Shown piece by piece: positions 8,191 to 15,968 of a DNA stretch of 64,000 nucleotides (positions are counted from its first letter, which is position 1; every line of letters starts with the position of its first letter). A program made the position numbers and the translations under genes. The notes below the pieces were generated by a model that saw nothing but the letters and a program-made list of their open reading frames with translations, did not search any database and had not been told where the DNA came from. This stretch comes from Metaruminococcus_A sp003150405 (GTDB lineage Bacteria > Bacillota > Clostridia > Oscillospirales > Ruminococcaceae). The stretch lies in assembly GCA_902489745.1 (NCBI GenBank), contig CABUBB010000003.1, positions 124,001 through 188,000 on the forward strand. The letters are read 5' to 3'.

Positions 8191-8835
8191 ATGATTCAAG
8201 TTGTTTTTATTCTGCTGGTACTTGCCCTATTATCCACCGTGGCCCGGGTACTGTGGATTGTTTTTCCCGCCCTGCACAGCAAAGAGGGGCGTATTTTTTT
8301 GTTTGTTTCTTCCCTTGCTATCCTGCTGCCGCTGCTTCTTCCGGCATTGGTTATCCGTTCAGCGGTTTACAGCTTTTCGGTCATTCTGACGGGCGGTATT
8401 TTGCTGGCGATTGCGGTGGACAATCGGCCCGGAAGCACCGCATTTGAGCTTTATCCAGTGGCGCTTGGGTTAGTAGCACCGCTTGTGATCATCACGGATT
8501 TTGTCTCCGAGACGCCAGTGCTGCACCGCAGCTTTTCCAGCCCAGTTGTCGGGCTGCTCATCGGACTGGGGACTGCCGCTGTCATCACCCTTGTTGAAGC
8601 TGCGGTAACCCGGAGTGAACCGCTTGCGCTTTCGACGGCGGAGCTCTGTGCGGCAGCCGGATTTTTTGCCGGGTATCCTGGTGTTTTATGGGTCTTGGGG
8701 TTCGGCGTTTTTCTTTGCCTGCTGCAACGGCTGCTGCTCAGACGGTTCCCGGTACTGCGGTACCTGCATTACAACAGCATCCTTGGCTATTGCCTACTGA
8801 TTTACCTGTGCGGATACGCCGTTTTTGGAATTTGA
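8191..8835 (+). CDS. Polytopic membrane protein of unknown function
   Basis: A 214-residue protein with about six or seven hydrophobic segments that fill nearly its whole length and only short polar loops. I do not recognise the family. The first ATG at 8185 is one base from the AGAGGAG site, so the second ATG at 8191, seven bases away, is preferred. Upstream is a 250-base gap with no clear promoter; downstream the DUF2284 gene has its own promoter. Codon use and composition match the neighbours. Function unknown. Confidence 0.75.
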   Translation: MIQVVFILLVLALLSTVARVLWIVFPALHSKEGRIFLFVSSLAILLPLLLPALVIRSAVYSFSVILTGGILLAIAVDNRPGSTAFELYPVALGLVAPLVIITDFVSETPVLHRSFSSPVVGLLIGLGTAAVITLVEAAVTRSEPLALSTAELCAAAGFFAGYPGVLWVLGFGVFLCLLQRLLLRRFPVLRYLHYNSILGYCLLIYLCGYAVFGI

Positions 8836-8843
8836 CTCAAGTC

Positions 8844-8872
8844 TTGCCCGCCCGCAGCGGCCGTGATAGAAT
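8844..8872 (+). promoter_or_regulatory. Promoter of the DUF2284 gene
   Basis: TTGCCC (8844-8849) and TAGAAT (8867-8872) are spaced by 17 bases, ending 32 bases before the ATG at 8905. Confidence 0.65.
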
Positions 8873-8904
8873 AGAGGTAACAAACCGAAAGGATGTATCC
8901 TGCC

Positions 8905-9450
8905 ATGACAGCCAATCAACTCAAAGAACAACTGGAACAGCTCGGCGTATCCCATGCAGCCGTACTCCCGGTGGAACAGATCCCCTTTGATCGCGAACTG
9001 CGCGGAATGTGTGAGGCAAACCGGTGCGGCGCTTACGGCAAAAATTGGATGTGTCCGCCCTACTGTGGGGAGATTGACGAATTGATTGCCCGTGCCAAAA
9101 GCTACAAGACAGCCGTGGTGTTTCAAAATATTTACCATATATCAGACTCCTTTGACATCGAGGGGATGCAGGAGGCTTCCGATAACCACCGGGATTTAAC
9201 CCGCCGTATTTACGCGGACAAGTCCCTGACGCCGGGGGACGCGCTCATGCTGGGGGCTGGCGGCTGCAATTACTGCAAACGCTGTGCGGCGGCGGACGAT
9301 AAGCCCTGCCCGTTTCCGGACAAGGCGTTTGCCTCGCTGGAGGCTTACGGGATTTACGTCTCTCAGCTCGCTGAAGCGGCGGGACTAAAATACATCAATG
9401 GGCAAAATACCATCACCTATTTCAGCGCAATTCTGTTGAAGGCTGAATAA
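8905..9450 (+). CDS. DUF2284 cysteine-rich metal-binding protein
   Basis: A 181-residue protein of the DUF2284 family. It is rich in paired cysteines: CEANRCGAYGKNWMCPPYCG in the N-terminal third and GGCNYCKRC...KPCPFP in the C-terminal half, a pattern suggesting one or two iron-sulfur clusters. Several DUF2284 proteins lie near corrinoid and one-carbon genes, but no such context is seen here. The ATG at 8893 overlaps the ribosome site AAAGGA, so the ATG at 8905 is preferred. The exact role is not known; cytosolic metal or cluster binding is the supported statement. Confidence 0.85.
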   Translation: MTANQLKEQLEQLGVSHAAVLPVEQIPFDRELRGMCEANRCGAYGKNWMCPPYCGEIDELIARAKSYKTAVVFQNIYHISDSFDIEGMQEASDNHRDLTRRIYADKSLTPGDALMLGAGGCNYCKRCAAADDKPCPFPDKAFASLEAYGIYVSQLAEAAGLKYINGQNTITYFSAILLKAE

Positions 9451-9785
9451 ATGGCTTTTCTTCAAGCTCCTCCGTGAACGGCTTTTCCGGCGCGGTGAAC
9501 GGGAGGGCAAGCCTGCTTCTTTTGCTGTGTAACCGAACGCACGGTGAAAGCAGGCCGAATAAACGGCCGCCATACAGCCGACAATACCGGTGAAGCACAG
9601 CTTAATCCATAATGCAGGAAAGAATTTTTTGCCAAAAAATCCTCGAAAAAGAGAAATCAACGTATGGTTGAGCGTAATTTCAACCTTTGGTTGTGAAAAA
9701 ACATTCCAAAACAACCGCTGTTCCCTTCTCCTTCTCTTTGTTTGGCCTTAGAATGGGGACATCAAACAAAAAAGGAGTGTTCTTT
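9451..9785 (+). other. Intergenic stretch with no supported gene
   Basis: About 335 bases. The only structure seen is a GCCTGCTT (9511-9518)/AAGCAGGC (9548-9555) inverted pair with a long loop and no T-tract. Open frames here are antisense or lack ribosome sites. The XRE ribosome site lies at the right end. Confidence 0.5.
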
Positions 9786-10292
9786 ATGGAAAACACATTG
9801 GGGAAACGGATTGCCCTGCTCCGCCGGAAGGCCGGATTTACACAGGATGAGCTCGCAGAAAAACTAGGGGTTTCCGCACAGGCGGTCTCCAAATGGGAAA
9901 ACGACATTTCCTGCCCGGATATTCTGCTGCTTCCCTCTCTTGCCGGGTTGCTGGGCACAACGGTGGACGAACTGCTGACCGACAAACCCAAACCGGAAGC
10001 AGTGCTTGTTCCGGAAGAAAAACGCAAAAATTTGGATGATATGATGTTCAAAATTATTGTCAACTCAACCGACGGCGATAAGGTGCGGATCAACCTGCCA
10101 ATGCCATTGGTGCGCATGGGGCTTGAGCTGGGAATGAAGCTCCCGCAGGTTTCTGGCAACACCGGGTTGGGCGACATACTCAGTACCATTGACATCCCGC
10201 AGATCCTGGCGATGGTGGAAAAAGGAGTCATTGGAAAGCTGGTTGAAGTGGAAAGCAAAGAAGGCGATATTGTCGAGATCTCGGTGGAATAA
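9786..10292 (+). CDS. XRE family regulator with C-terminal beta-rich domain
   Basis: A 168-residue protein. Residues 5-60 are a Cro/CI helix-turn-helix (GFTQDELAEKLGVSAQAVSKWE). A C-terminal domain from about 85 contains VRINLPMPLVRMGLELG and ends KLVEVESKEGDIVEISVE. The start is the ATG at 9786 after AAAAAAGGAG; a longer frame to 9687 has no ribosome site. The next gene begins three bases after the stop and encodes a protein resembling this C-terminal domain, so the two probably work together. Target genes are unknown; autoregulation is likely. Confidence 0.88.
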   Translation: MENTLGKRIALLRRKAGFTQDELAEKLGVSAQAVSKWENDISCPDILLLPSLAGLLGTTVDELLTDKPKPEAVLVPEEKRKNLDDMMFKIIVNSTDGDKVRINLPMPLVRMGLELGMKLPQVSGNTGLGDILSTIDIPQILAMVEKGVIGKLVEVESKEGDIVEISVE

Positions 10293-10295
10293 GCC

Positions 10296-10553
10296 ATGCA
10301 GATTTATGTAAAGGAAAAAGGCCGTATTGGCATTTGGATTGGCCTGCCGACCCGGTTTGTCTGCAATTCACTTGTCAGCGGGCGAATTGGCCAAAAAATC
10401 TTATCCCGTATTGACTTCTCCAAAGTCCAGCTCTCCAAGGAGGGCATTGAAACGCTTTGCTGCGAGATTCTGCGGATGAAGAAAAAGTATCCGCGTCTCA
10501 TTCTAGTCGATGTAGTTACCAGGGATGGCGAGCGCATCCGGGTACGGCTTTGA
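10296..10553 (+). CDS. Small protein resembling the C-terminal domain of the preceding regulator
   Basis: An 85-residue basic protein beginning three bases after the XRE stop codon, so translation is coupled. IGLPTRFVCNSLVSG and the ending LVDVVTRDGERIRVRL match the order and style of LPMPLVRMGLELG and LVEVESKEGDIVEISV in the XRE protein. This suggests a shared fold. Proteins like this occur next to DUF4097-type and HTH genes in Bacillota, but no activity is known to me. A strong terminator follows at 10592. Confidence 0.75.
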   Translation: MQIYVKEKGRIGIWIGLPTRFVCNSLVSGRIGQKILSRIDFSKVQLSKEGIETLCCEILRMKKKYPRLILVDVVTRDGERIRVRL

Positions 10554-10591
10554 GTCTGACAGATGAACCACACCGTGTGCCAAAGTGCAAC

Positions 10592-10624
10592 AAAAAACAG
10601 GCAGGAATTCCTGCCTGTTTTTTT
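10592..10624 (+). terminator. Terminator of the XRE operon
   Basis: AAAAACAGGCAGG pairs with CCTGCCTGTTTTT around AATT and is followed by a run of seven T residues. Confidence 0.9.
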
Positions 10625-10636
10625 AAGATACATAAG

Positions 10637-10676
10637 AAAGGTTGAGGAAGCACATGTTTCCTCAACCTTTTTATTT
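10637..10676. terminator. Second terminator, between convergent units
   Basis: AAAGGTTGAGGAA pairs perfectly with TTCCTCAACCTTT around a short loop. TTTTTATTT follows on the plus strand and CTTTCTTATG on the minus strand, so it may stop transcription from both sides, including rlmH. Confidence 0.8.
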
Positions 10677-10734
10677 GAAAACAAGGATACAGCGGTTGTT
10701 TCAGAGCCGCCCGTTCATCTCTCCACACAGCGTT

Positions 10735-11214
10735 TTATTTATGATATTTTGCGCCACGGCTGATCATAAATGCGCGATACACCTGTTCCAGCAGCATAAC
10801 CCGGGCCAACTGGTGCGGAAAGGTCATGGGAGACATGGAAATGCGCTTTGCACCTGCTGCTTTGACAGCGTCTGCAAGACCAAACGACCCGCCGATGACA
10901 AAGGAGACTGTACTGGTGCCCGCGGTCATCAATTCCTCCAACAAGCGGGAAAGCGCAGGGGAATCCATCTCTCTGCCCTCAATGCAGAGCGGTAACAGGG
11001 TGCTGCCACCTGCTTTTTGTAGGATGCGTTCCCCTTCTTCTGCAAGGGCCTTTTGAATTTGCGCCTGCGAGGGATTCTCCGGCAGGCGGCTTTCCGGCAG
11101 CTCAATTATTTGCAATTTGCAGAAAGCGGACAAGCGTTTTTGATATTCGGCACAGGCGTCCCGCCAATAACGTTCCTTAAGAGAGCCGATGCAGATGAGG
11201 TTAACCGTCAGCAT
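10735..11214 (-). CDS. rlmH: 23S rRNA (pseudouridine-1915-N3)-methyltransferase RlmH
   Basis: A 159-residue SPOUT-class methyltransferase at the normal RlmH length. The SAM-binding knot is FVIGGSFGLADAV followed by SMSPMTFPHQLARVMLLEQ and YRA, the family signature. It methylates pseudouridine 1915 in helix 69 of 23S rRNA using SAM, in the cytosol on the assembled ribosome. It follows the yycJ-like gene closely (10-base gap), an order common in Bacillota. Confidence 0.96.
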   Translation of the reverse strand: MLTVNLICIGSLKERYWRDACAEYQKRLSAFCKLQIIELPESRLPENPSQAQIQKALAEEGERILQKAGGSTLLPLCIEGREMDSPALSRLLEELMTAGTSTVSFVIGGSFGLADAVKAAGAKRISMSPMTFPHQLARVMLLEQVYRAFMISRGAKYHK

Positions 11215-11224
11215 AAAAGCCTCC

Positions 11225-12019
11225 TTACAAGGTGACGAACTGGCCTGTGGTAGAGCGCGGAGCGGTCAGCAGGGTAAAATCCCGTTCCAGATGGAAGCCG
11301 GCGCCGGTCAGGGCGTCAAGCGAGGTCTTTGCCGCAACCTCCGGGCGGTTGTTTTCTTCACTCAAGTGTCCGAGAACAAAATGCTCGGTACCGCTTTGCG
11401 CCAACGCGACCAGCTCGTCTGCGCAGTCGGTATTGCAGAGATGTCCCCGTTCCGAGGCAATCCGGCGTTTGAGGTAGGCCGGGTAACCGCCGTTTCGGAG
11501 CATTTCCCTGTCGTAATTGGACTCGAGCATAACAAGCTGGCAGCCGGTCAGGGCGCTGTGGACCTCCGGTGTGACAACACCAAGATCGGTACAGACGGCA
11601 AGCTGTTTGCCGTCTGGTGTGGCAATGCGGTAGCCTAAACTATGTACACTGTCATGGCTGGTGGTAAAGGCGCGGATTTCCATTCCCGCCGCCTCTACAG
11701 TCTTGCGATTGATTTCGTAGAGCTTGGTATGAGGGCAGACTGCGTCTTTTTCAATGAGCTCCACAAGGGTTTCACGGGAGCCGTAGACTGGTACATCCAG
11801 CCGTTCGGTGAGCTTTAACAGCCCTTTAATATGATCCGAATGTTCATGGGTGATAAAAATGGCGCGGATGTTCCGCATATTCTCAATTCCGCCCAACCCA
11901 AGCGCGCCCCGAAAAATACGCGGCCCAATGCCCGCGTCAATTAATATGCCGGCAGATTCGTCGCCGACATAGGTGGAATTGCCCTTGCTGGAACTAGCCA
12001 GCGGCAGCAGCCGTATCAT
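11225..12019 (-). CDS. yycJ: MBL-fold metallohydrolase, YycJ/WalJ type
   Basis: A 264-residue metallo-beta-lactamase-fold protein. The metal site FITHEHSDHIKGL (HxHxDH) and later conserved FVLGHLSEENN are typical of YycJ, an accessory gene often linked to the walRK cell-wall regulon and to rlmH. It starts with RLLPLASSSKGNS, a family hallmark. The ATG at 12019 has GGAGG seven bases upstream; the frame extends to 12085 without support. Members have been proposed to act as exonucleases or phosphodiesterases, but the biochemical role here is inferred. walRK is not in the window. Confidence 0.9.
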   Translation of the reverse strand: MIRLLPLASSSKGNSTYVGDESAGILIDAGIGPRIFRGALGLGGIENMRNIRAIFITHEHSDHIKGLLKLTERLDVPVYGSRETLVELIEKDAVCPHTKLYEINRKTVEAAGMEIRAFTTSHDSVHSLGYRIATPDGKQLAVCTDLGVVTPEVHSALTGCQLVMLESNYDREMLRNGGYPAYLKRRIASERGHLCNTDCADELVALAQSGTEHFVLGHLSEENNRPEVAAKTSLDALTGAGFHLERDFTLLTAPRSTTGQFVTL

Positions 12020-12097
12020 GGTAAACCTCCAAAAATTCAAAAGAAAAACAGGGCAGGTTTCCCAGCCCCGCGTGTATTCTGCCAAGCAGAAAACCCA

Positions 12098-13381
12098 TTA
12101 CAGCGCCTGTGCGACGACTGCATCCGGAATTGAAATTTTTTTGATCTTTGCGCCCAGATTACGCAGCTTTACCTCAATTTCCTCGTATCCGCGCTCAACA
12201 TACTGAATATCCTCAATTTCAGAGGTCCCCTCCGCTGCCAGAGCCGCAATAATCATTGCAGCACCTGCGCGCAAATCGGTCGCACGGACTGGGGCGGCAA
12301 TCAATTTTCCGGTACCCTCAATAACGGCGACACGGCCGTCCACCGAAATATCGGCGCCCATGCGGGTGAGTTCATCCACATAGCGAAAGCGGTTTTCCCA
12401 AACCCCTTCGGTGACAATACTGGTTCCCTCCGCCAGGGTGAGCAACGCCGTAATTTGGGGCTGCATATCAGTGGGGAAGCCGGGATGCGGCATGGTTTTT
12501 ACATTGGACTTGAGGATAGGCCCGCTACAAGTAACACGGAGGCTGTCGTCATATTCGGTGACCTCCACCCCCATTTTGCGGAGCCGCGCGGTGATGGACT
12601 CCAAATGTTTCGGAATGACGTTTTTCACCATGACGTCGCCTTTGGTTGCGGCGGCGGCAATCATATAAGTGCCAGCCTCAATCTGATCTGGGATAATGGC
12701 ATAAGTGGTGCCGTGGAGCGACTCCACGCCATGGATTTTAATGGTATCGGTTCCGGCGCCCATAATGTCCGCACCCATAGAGTTCAAAAAGTTGGCGAGG
12801 TCAACAATATGCGGTTCCTTTGCCGCATTTTCAATGACGGTAAGGCCCTGCGACTTGACGGCGGCAAGCATGACGTTGATGGTGGCCCCGACGGTGACCA
12901 TGTCAAAATACACCTGCGCACCGGTGAGCTGCTCCGCCGAGACATTGATCATGCCGTTTTCCAGCGACCAGTCCGCACCGAGCGCCTTAAAGCCTTTTAA
13001 ATGCTGGTCAATGGGGCGGACGCCAAAATCGCAGCCGCCGGGCATAGACACATTGGCCTGTTTAAAACGGCCAAGCAATGCGCCGAGCAAATAGTAGGAC
13101 GCACGGATATGCCGCGCAAGCTCATACGGCACCACAGTTGAACGCAGACGGGTACAATCAATACGGATGGTGTTTTTATTGAGCAACCGAACTTCAGCGC
13201 CCATTTCGTGCAGAATTTTTGTAATGATGGAAACATCACTGATATTGGGAACATTTTCAATGATGCAGGGTTCATCAGCCAGAATTGCGGCTGGAATAAT
13301 TGCCACAGCGGCATTTTTCGCACCGCTGATGGAAACCTCGCCCTTCAGTTTAACGCCGCCGGTTACCACATACTTCTCCAA
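12098..13381 (-). CDS. murA: UDP-N-acetylglucosamine 1-carboxyvinyltransferase MurA
   Basis: A 427-residue enolpyruvyl transferase that performs the first committed step of peptidoglycan synthesis (PEP plus UDP-GlcNAc). The inverse alpha/beta barrel sequence is intact. The catalytic cysteine, target of fosfomycin, is present in PGGCDFGVRP at about residue 117. The start is taken as the TTG at 13381 (L/M-EKYVVTGG), with AAAGGAG nine bases upstream; the open frame to 13432 lacks a ribosome site. It is followed by yycJ and rlmH, likely in one transcript. Confidence 0.96.
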   Translation of the reverse strand: MEKYVVTGGVKLKGEVSISGAKNAAVAIIPAAILADEPCIIENVPNISDVSIITKILHEMGAEVRLLNKNTIRIDCTRLRSTVVPYELARHIRASYYLLGALLGRFKQANVSMPGGCDFGVRPIDQHLKGFKALGADWSLENGMINVSAEQLTGAQVYFDMVTVGATINVMLAAVKSQGLTVIENAAKEPHIVDLANFLNSMGADIMGAGTDTIKIHGVESLHGTTYAIIPDQIEAGTYMIAAAATKGDVMVKNVIPKHLESITARLRKMGVEVTEYDDSLRVTCSGPILKSNVKTMPHPGFPTDMQPQITALLTLAEGTSIVTEGVWENRFRYVDELTRMGADISVDGRVAVIEGTGKLIAAPVRATDLRAGAAMIIAALAAEGTSEIEDIQYVERGYEEIEVKLRNLGAKIKKISIPDAVVAQAL

Positions 13382-13477
13382 TGCGGACAACTCCTTTATT
13401 GCACCTGCTGAATGGTGCTCCAATTTATACAAAGCCGCCTGTACAGCGACATATCTGTCATGATATAGACCTTATTG

Positions 13478-13505
13478 ATTATACCACATCCGCCGCTGAA
13501 AGAAA
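13478..13505 (-). promoter_or_regulatory. Probable murA promoter
   Basis: On the minus strand TATAAT (13483-13478) in the context GTGGTATAATC, with a poor -35 TTTCTT (13505-13500) 16 bases upstream. Confidence 0.55.
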
Positions 13506-13612
13506 AGGTTTTTTTAAACTGTTCTTATCTTGTACGCTTTGCCATTTTTCATTCACAAAAATACGCCCTTTTTCCGGAATTTTACTTCTACAAATGTGGG
13601 AGCTTCCAAACG

Positions 13613-13648
13613 GAAAAAACGCCCCGGCAGAAATTCCCTGCCGGGGCA
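13613..13648 (-). terminator. Terminator of the cyclophilin gene
   Basis: GCCCCGGCAG (13621-13630) pairs with CTGCCGGGGC (13638-13647); on the minus strand the stem is followed by GTTTTTT. It lies 23 bases after the cyclophilin stop. Confidence 0.9.
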
Positions 13649-13670
13649 GAATTTTTATAAAACGAAACAG

Positions 13671-14420
13671 TTAAGAAGCACTGTACGGCACAATCTGCAC
13701 CGACTCAACAACGACCTGTTCCAGCGGTTTTCCTTCATTTCCGCCGGAGGTTTCCACCGAAGCAATGGCGTGGACAACATCCATGCCGTCGATGACCTGG
13801 CCGAAAACAGTATGCGCACCGTCAAGCAGCGGGTTGCCGCCCACCTTGGCGTATAGGTCTTTTACGCTTTGGTCAAAATGTTCACGCCCATATCCTCGTT
13901 GATTTTTGTTGTAGTCAATAATGGTATCAAAAAATTCATCGCTGATTTCGGTCGAACTGCCCTCGTTGATAAAAAACTGGCTGCCGTTGGTGTTCGGGCC
14001 GGCGTTTGCCATTGAGACCGCACCGACATAATTGTAAAGATTTGCGCTGAATTCATCCTCAAACTGGCCGCCGTCCGCACTTTTGCCGCCGGTTCCATCC
14101 CCGCGCGGGTCGCCGCTCTGGATCATAAAATCCTTGATGATGCGGTGAACGGTCAGGTTATCATAATACCCCTGTTTTGCAAGAGTGATAAAATTCTCCA
14201 CGGTTTTCGGCGCTTCTTCCGGAAAAAAACGGATGGTAATGGTTCCATAATCCCGAACGGTAATAACTGCAACCTCTTCCCCCTCCTCCGGGAGGATTAC
14301 CGTTCCGTCCTGATTGTACTGAAGCGCTTCCGGTATCACCTCTTCGTTACAGCCCGAAAGCGGCACTGCCATGATTCCCAGGGCGGCTACAAATACAAAA
14401 ATTCGTTTTAAAAATTTCAT
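13671..14420 (-). CDS. Lipoprotein peptidyl-prolyl isomerase (cyclophilin type)
   Basis: A 249-residue protein with a lipoprotein signal peptide (MKFLKR, hydrophobic core, lipobox LSGC with Cys24). The mature domain is a cyclophilin: FHRIIKDFM is represented by VHRIIKDFMIQSGDPRGDG, then GSQFFIN and a late GQVIDGMDVV. It catalyses cis-trans proline isomerisation and would act outside the membrane on secreted proteins. There is a consensus promoter upstream (14478-14506) and its own terminator, so it is monocistronic. Confidence 0.94.
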   Translation of the reverse strand: MKFLKRIFVFVAALGIMAVPLSGCNEEVIPEALQYNQDGTVILPEEGEEVAVITVRDYGTITIRFFPEEAPKTVENFITLAKQGYYDNLTVHRIIKDFMIQSGDPRGDGTGGKSADGGQFEDEFSANLYNYVGAVSMANAGPNTNGSQFFINEGSSTEISDEFFDTIIDYNKNQRGYGREHFDQSVKDLYAKVGGNPLLDGAHTVFGQVIDGMDVVHAIASVETSGGNEGKPLEQVVVESVQIVPYSAS

Positions 14421-14477
14421 TGTTACACCTCAATGGTTCATTTGCCCTGTAACAGGGCGAAATTTTCAACTTTATTT

Positions 14478-14506
14478 ATTATAGGGAGTTTTTGAGGGTT
14501 CATCAA
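14478..14506 (-). promoter_or_regulatory. Promoter of the cyclophilin gene
   Basis: On the minus strand TTGATG (14506-14501), 17-base spacer, TATAAT (14483-14478), about 57 bases before the ATG. Confidence 0.75.
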
Positions 14507-14567
14507 GAGTTATCGTCAAGAAAAATAATAAATTTCTGTGAAATTTTAAAAAAATCACAATTTGGTC

Positions 14568-14596
14568 TTTACAAACCGCACTTTTTTCGCTATAAT
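14568..14596 (+). promoter_or_regulatory. Promoter of tRNA-Val
   Basis: TTTACA (14568-14573), 17-base spacer, TATAAT (14591-14596). The tRNA begins 17 bases after the -10 box. Confidence 0.85.
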
Positions 14597-14612
14597 AATT
14601 AAGCATTCACAC

Positions 14613-14688
14613 GGACGATTAGCTCAGCTGGTAGAGTACCTGCTTGACGTGCAGGGTGTCGGGGATTCGAGTTCCTCATCGTCCACCA
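14613..14688 (+). tRNA. tRNA-Val (anticodon GAC)
   Basis: A 76-base tRNA with encoded CCA. The acceptor stem GGACGAT pairs with ATCGTCC, the anticodon arm is CCTGC-TTGACGT-GCAGG with anticodon GAC at 14646-14648, and the T-arm contains GATTCGAGTTC (usual TTCGA/TTCAA core). It reads GUC and GUU valine codons. It is a single-gene unit with its own promoter and terminator. Confidence 0.96.
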
Positions 14689-14690
14689 TA

Positions 14691-14725
14691 AACCACGTAC
14701 CATAAGGTACGTGGTTTTTATTTTT
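14691..14725 (+). terminator. Terminator of tRNA-Val
   Basis: AACCACGTACC, loop ATAA, GGTACGTGGTT, then TTTATTTTT. It begins three bases after the tRNA CCA end. Confidence 0.92.
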
Positions 14726-14786
14726 GCGAAACACAGAACACTCGGCTCGCAGTTTTCTCTTTTATAAAGAAATGTTCGAGCCAAAA

Positions 14787-14892
14787 AATCCCCCGGGATT
14801 TCAAAGCGTTGTTTTCAGAAACTTTTTCGGTGCGGCTATGAGCCATCTCGAAAAAAGTTTTCTTATCTCAACGCCCCGTTGTCCGGGGGATT
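14787..14892. repeat. Nested fold-back element
   Basis: Four nested pairings in order: AATCCCCCGG (14787-14796) with CCGGGGGATT (14883-14892); GCGTTG (14806-14811) with CAACGC (14869-14874); AGAAACTTTTTCG (14817-14829) with CGAAAAAAGTTTTCT (14849-14863); and GGCT/AGCC around 14834-14844. On the minus strand TTTTTT follows, so it could act as a long terminator for the zinc peptidase gene, whose stop is at 14897. A small mobile fold-back (MITE-like) origin is also possible. Confidence 0.6.
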
Positions 14893-14896
14893 ATTT

Positions 14897-15817
14897 TCAA
14901 GCGGCTCTTCCGGCCGTTTGCAAAAAGGCTTCATAGCTTTGCTCAAAATCCACATTATCTCCCCGGCGGCTGTTTGCCGCAAGATAAGCGTCAAACAAAC
15001 TGCTTTCGGAAAGATCAAAGCACTCGTCCATCAGGGTATAAAGGAATTTAGCCTTAAGGTACAGCGGCTCGCAGTCGGTTTGAACCAGGCGCGCCTGCGT
15101 AACCGAAGGATACGCCGCAAGATTTTCAAACACAGTGGCGACATCTTCGTAATAGTCGGTCATGCCGTACTCATAGGAAAAAACCGAGGAAGCGCCGGCG
15201 TCCCATTCACCGCCATATTCATAGCCTGCATTCAGCCGTTCCCAGGTTTCCCTCAGTTCATCCATGCCGTAGTGGTATTCCAACGCATCATGGAACGCAT
15301 GGCCGAGTTCATGGGCAATGGTCTCCACCGTAATCCCGTTGGTTGCCGCGGGGTTCCAGGTATCCCGCGGGGCAAAAATGGTGATACGGATGTGCCCGTT
15401 GCTGTAGCTGGTTTCCCCCAGGCTGTCGCTGTCCCGATCCAGAAAGGTGATGGAAAAATCATAGTTGCGGCGCCACAGGCTTTTTAAAAAGCCGTCGATG
15501 GCCGGCTTGGAGTACAATTCCAGTGTTCGGTCCACAATCGCACAATTTTCCGGGCCGTTTTCATCCGAAAGAAGACGGTCGGGATCCTTAATGGCAATAC
15601 TGTATTTGCTCTCCAGCTCCTCCACTGTAAGCGCATCCCCGGCGAAGCCGCCTGAAACCGAAGAAGGCTGAGAATGGGAGGAGGAGACCGAACCTCCGCC
15701 TAATTCCTGCTCCCAACGGCTGAACACTTCCTGGATTTGCGAAGGGGATACGCACCCGCTCAACAGAATCCCAATGCTGCAAACCGCCGCAGCAAACGCC
15801 AGCAAACGTTTTTTCAT
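14897..15817 (-). CDS. Lipoprotein zinc metallopeptidase
   Basis: A 306-residue protein with a lipoprotein signal (lipobox LLSGC, Cys22), then a Ser/Gly-rich linker to about residue 60. The catalytic zinc motif HELGH is at 169-173 (ETIAHELGHAFHD), and DYYEDVATVFE downstream may give the third ligand, as in gluzincin-like peptidases. It would act on the outer face of the membrane, on wall or secreted proteins. It is transcribed divergently from the PdaB-like deacetylase; the two starts are about 150 bases apart. Confidence 0.88.
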   Translation of the reverse strand: MKKRLLAFAAAVCSIGILLSGCVSPSQIQEVFSRWEQELGGGSVSSSHSQPSSVSGGFAGDALTVEELESKYSIAIKDPDRLLSDENGPENCAIVDRTLELYSKPAIDGFLKSLWRRNYDFSITFLDRDSDSLGETSYSNGHIRITIFAPRDTWNPAATNGITVETIAHELGHAFHDALEYHYGMDELRETWERLNAGYEYGGEWDAGASSVFSYEYGMTDYYEDVATVFENLAAYPSVTQARLVQTDCEPLYLKAKFLYTLMDECFDLSESSLFDAYLAANSRRGDNVDFEQSYEAFLQTAGRAA

Positions 15818-15968
15818 CCAATTTCCCCCGTTTCAAGCTCTCTTTTCTTATACTATGACAAAAGCGGGTGGATGTCAATTCCCCGGGCGGCGACGGGACG
15901 TCCGCAAAATTTTTGCGGCAAGGTGTTTTTTGCCGGCATGCCCGCATATAGTTGAACAGGTGATGTAT

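Noticed and set aside
14599..14784. A 61-codon minus-strand frame over the tRNA-Val region
   Set aside because: It is the antisense reading of the tRNA and its terminator, with no ribosome site.
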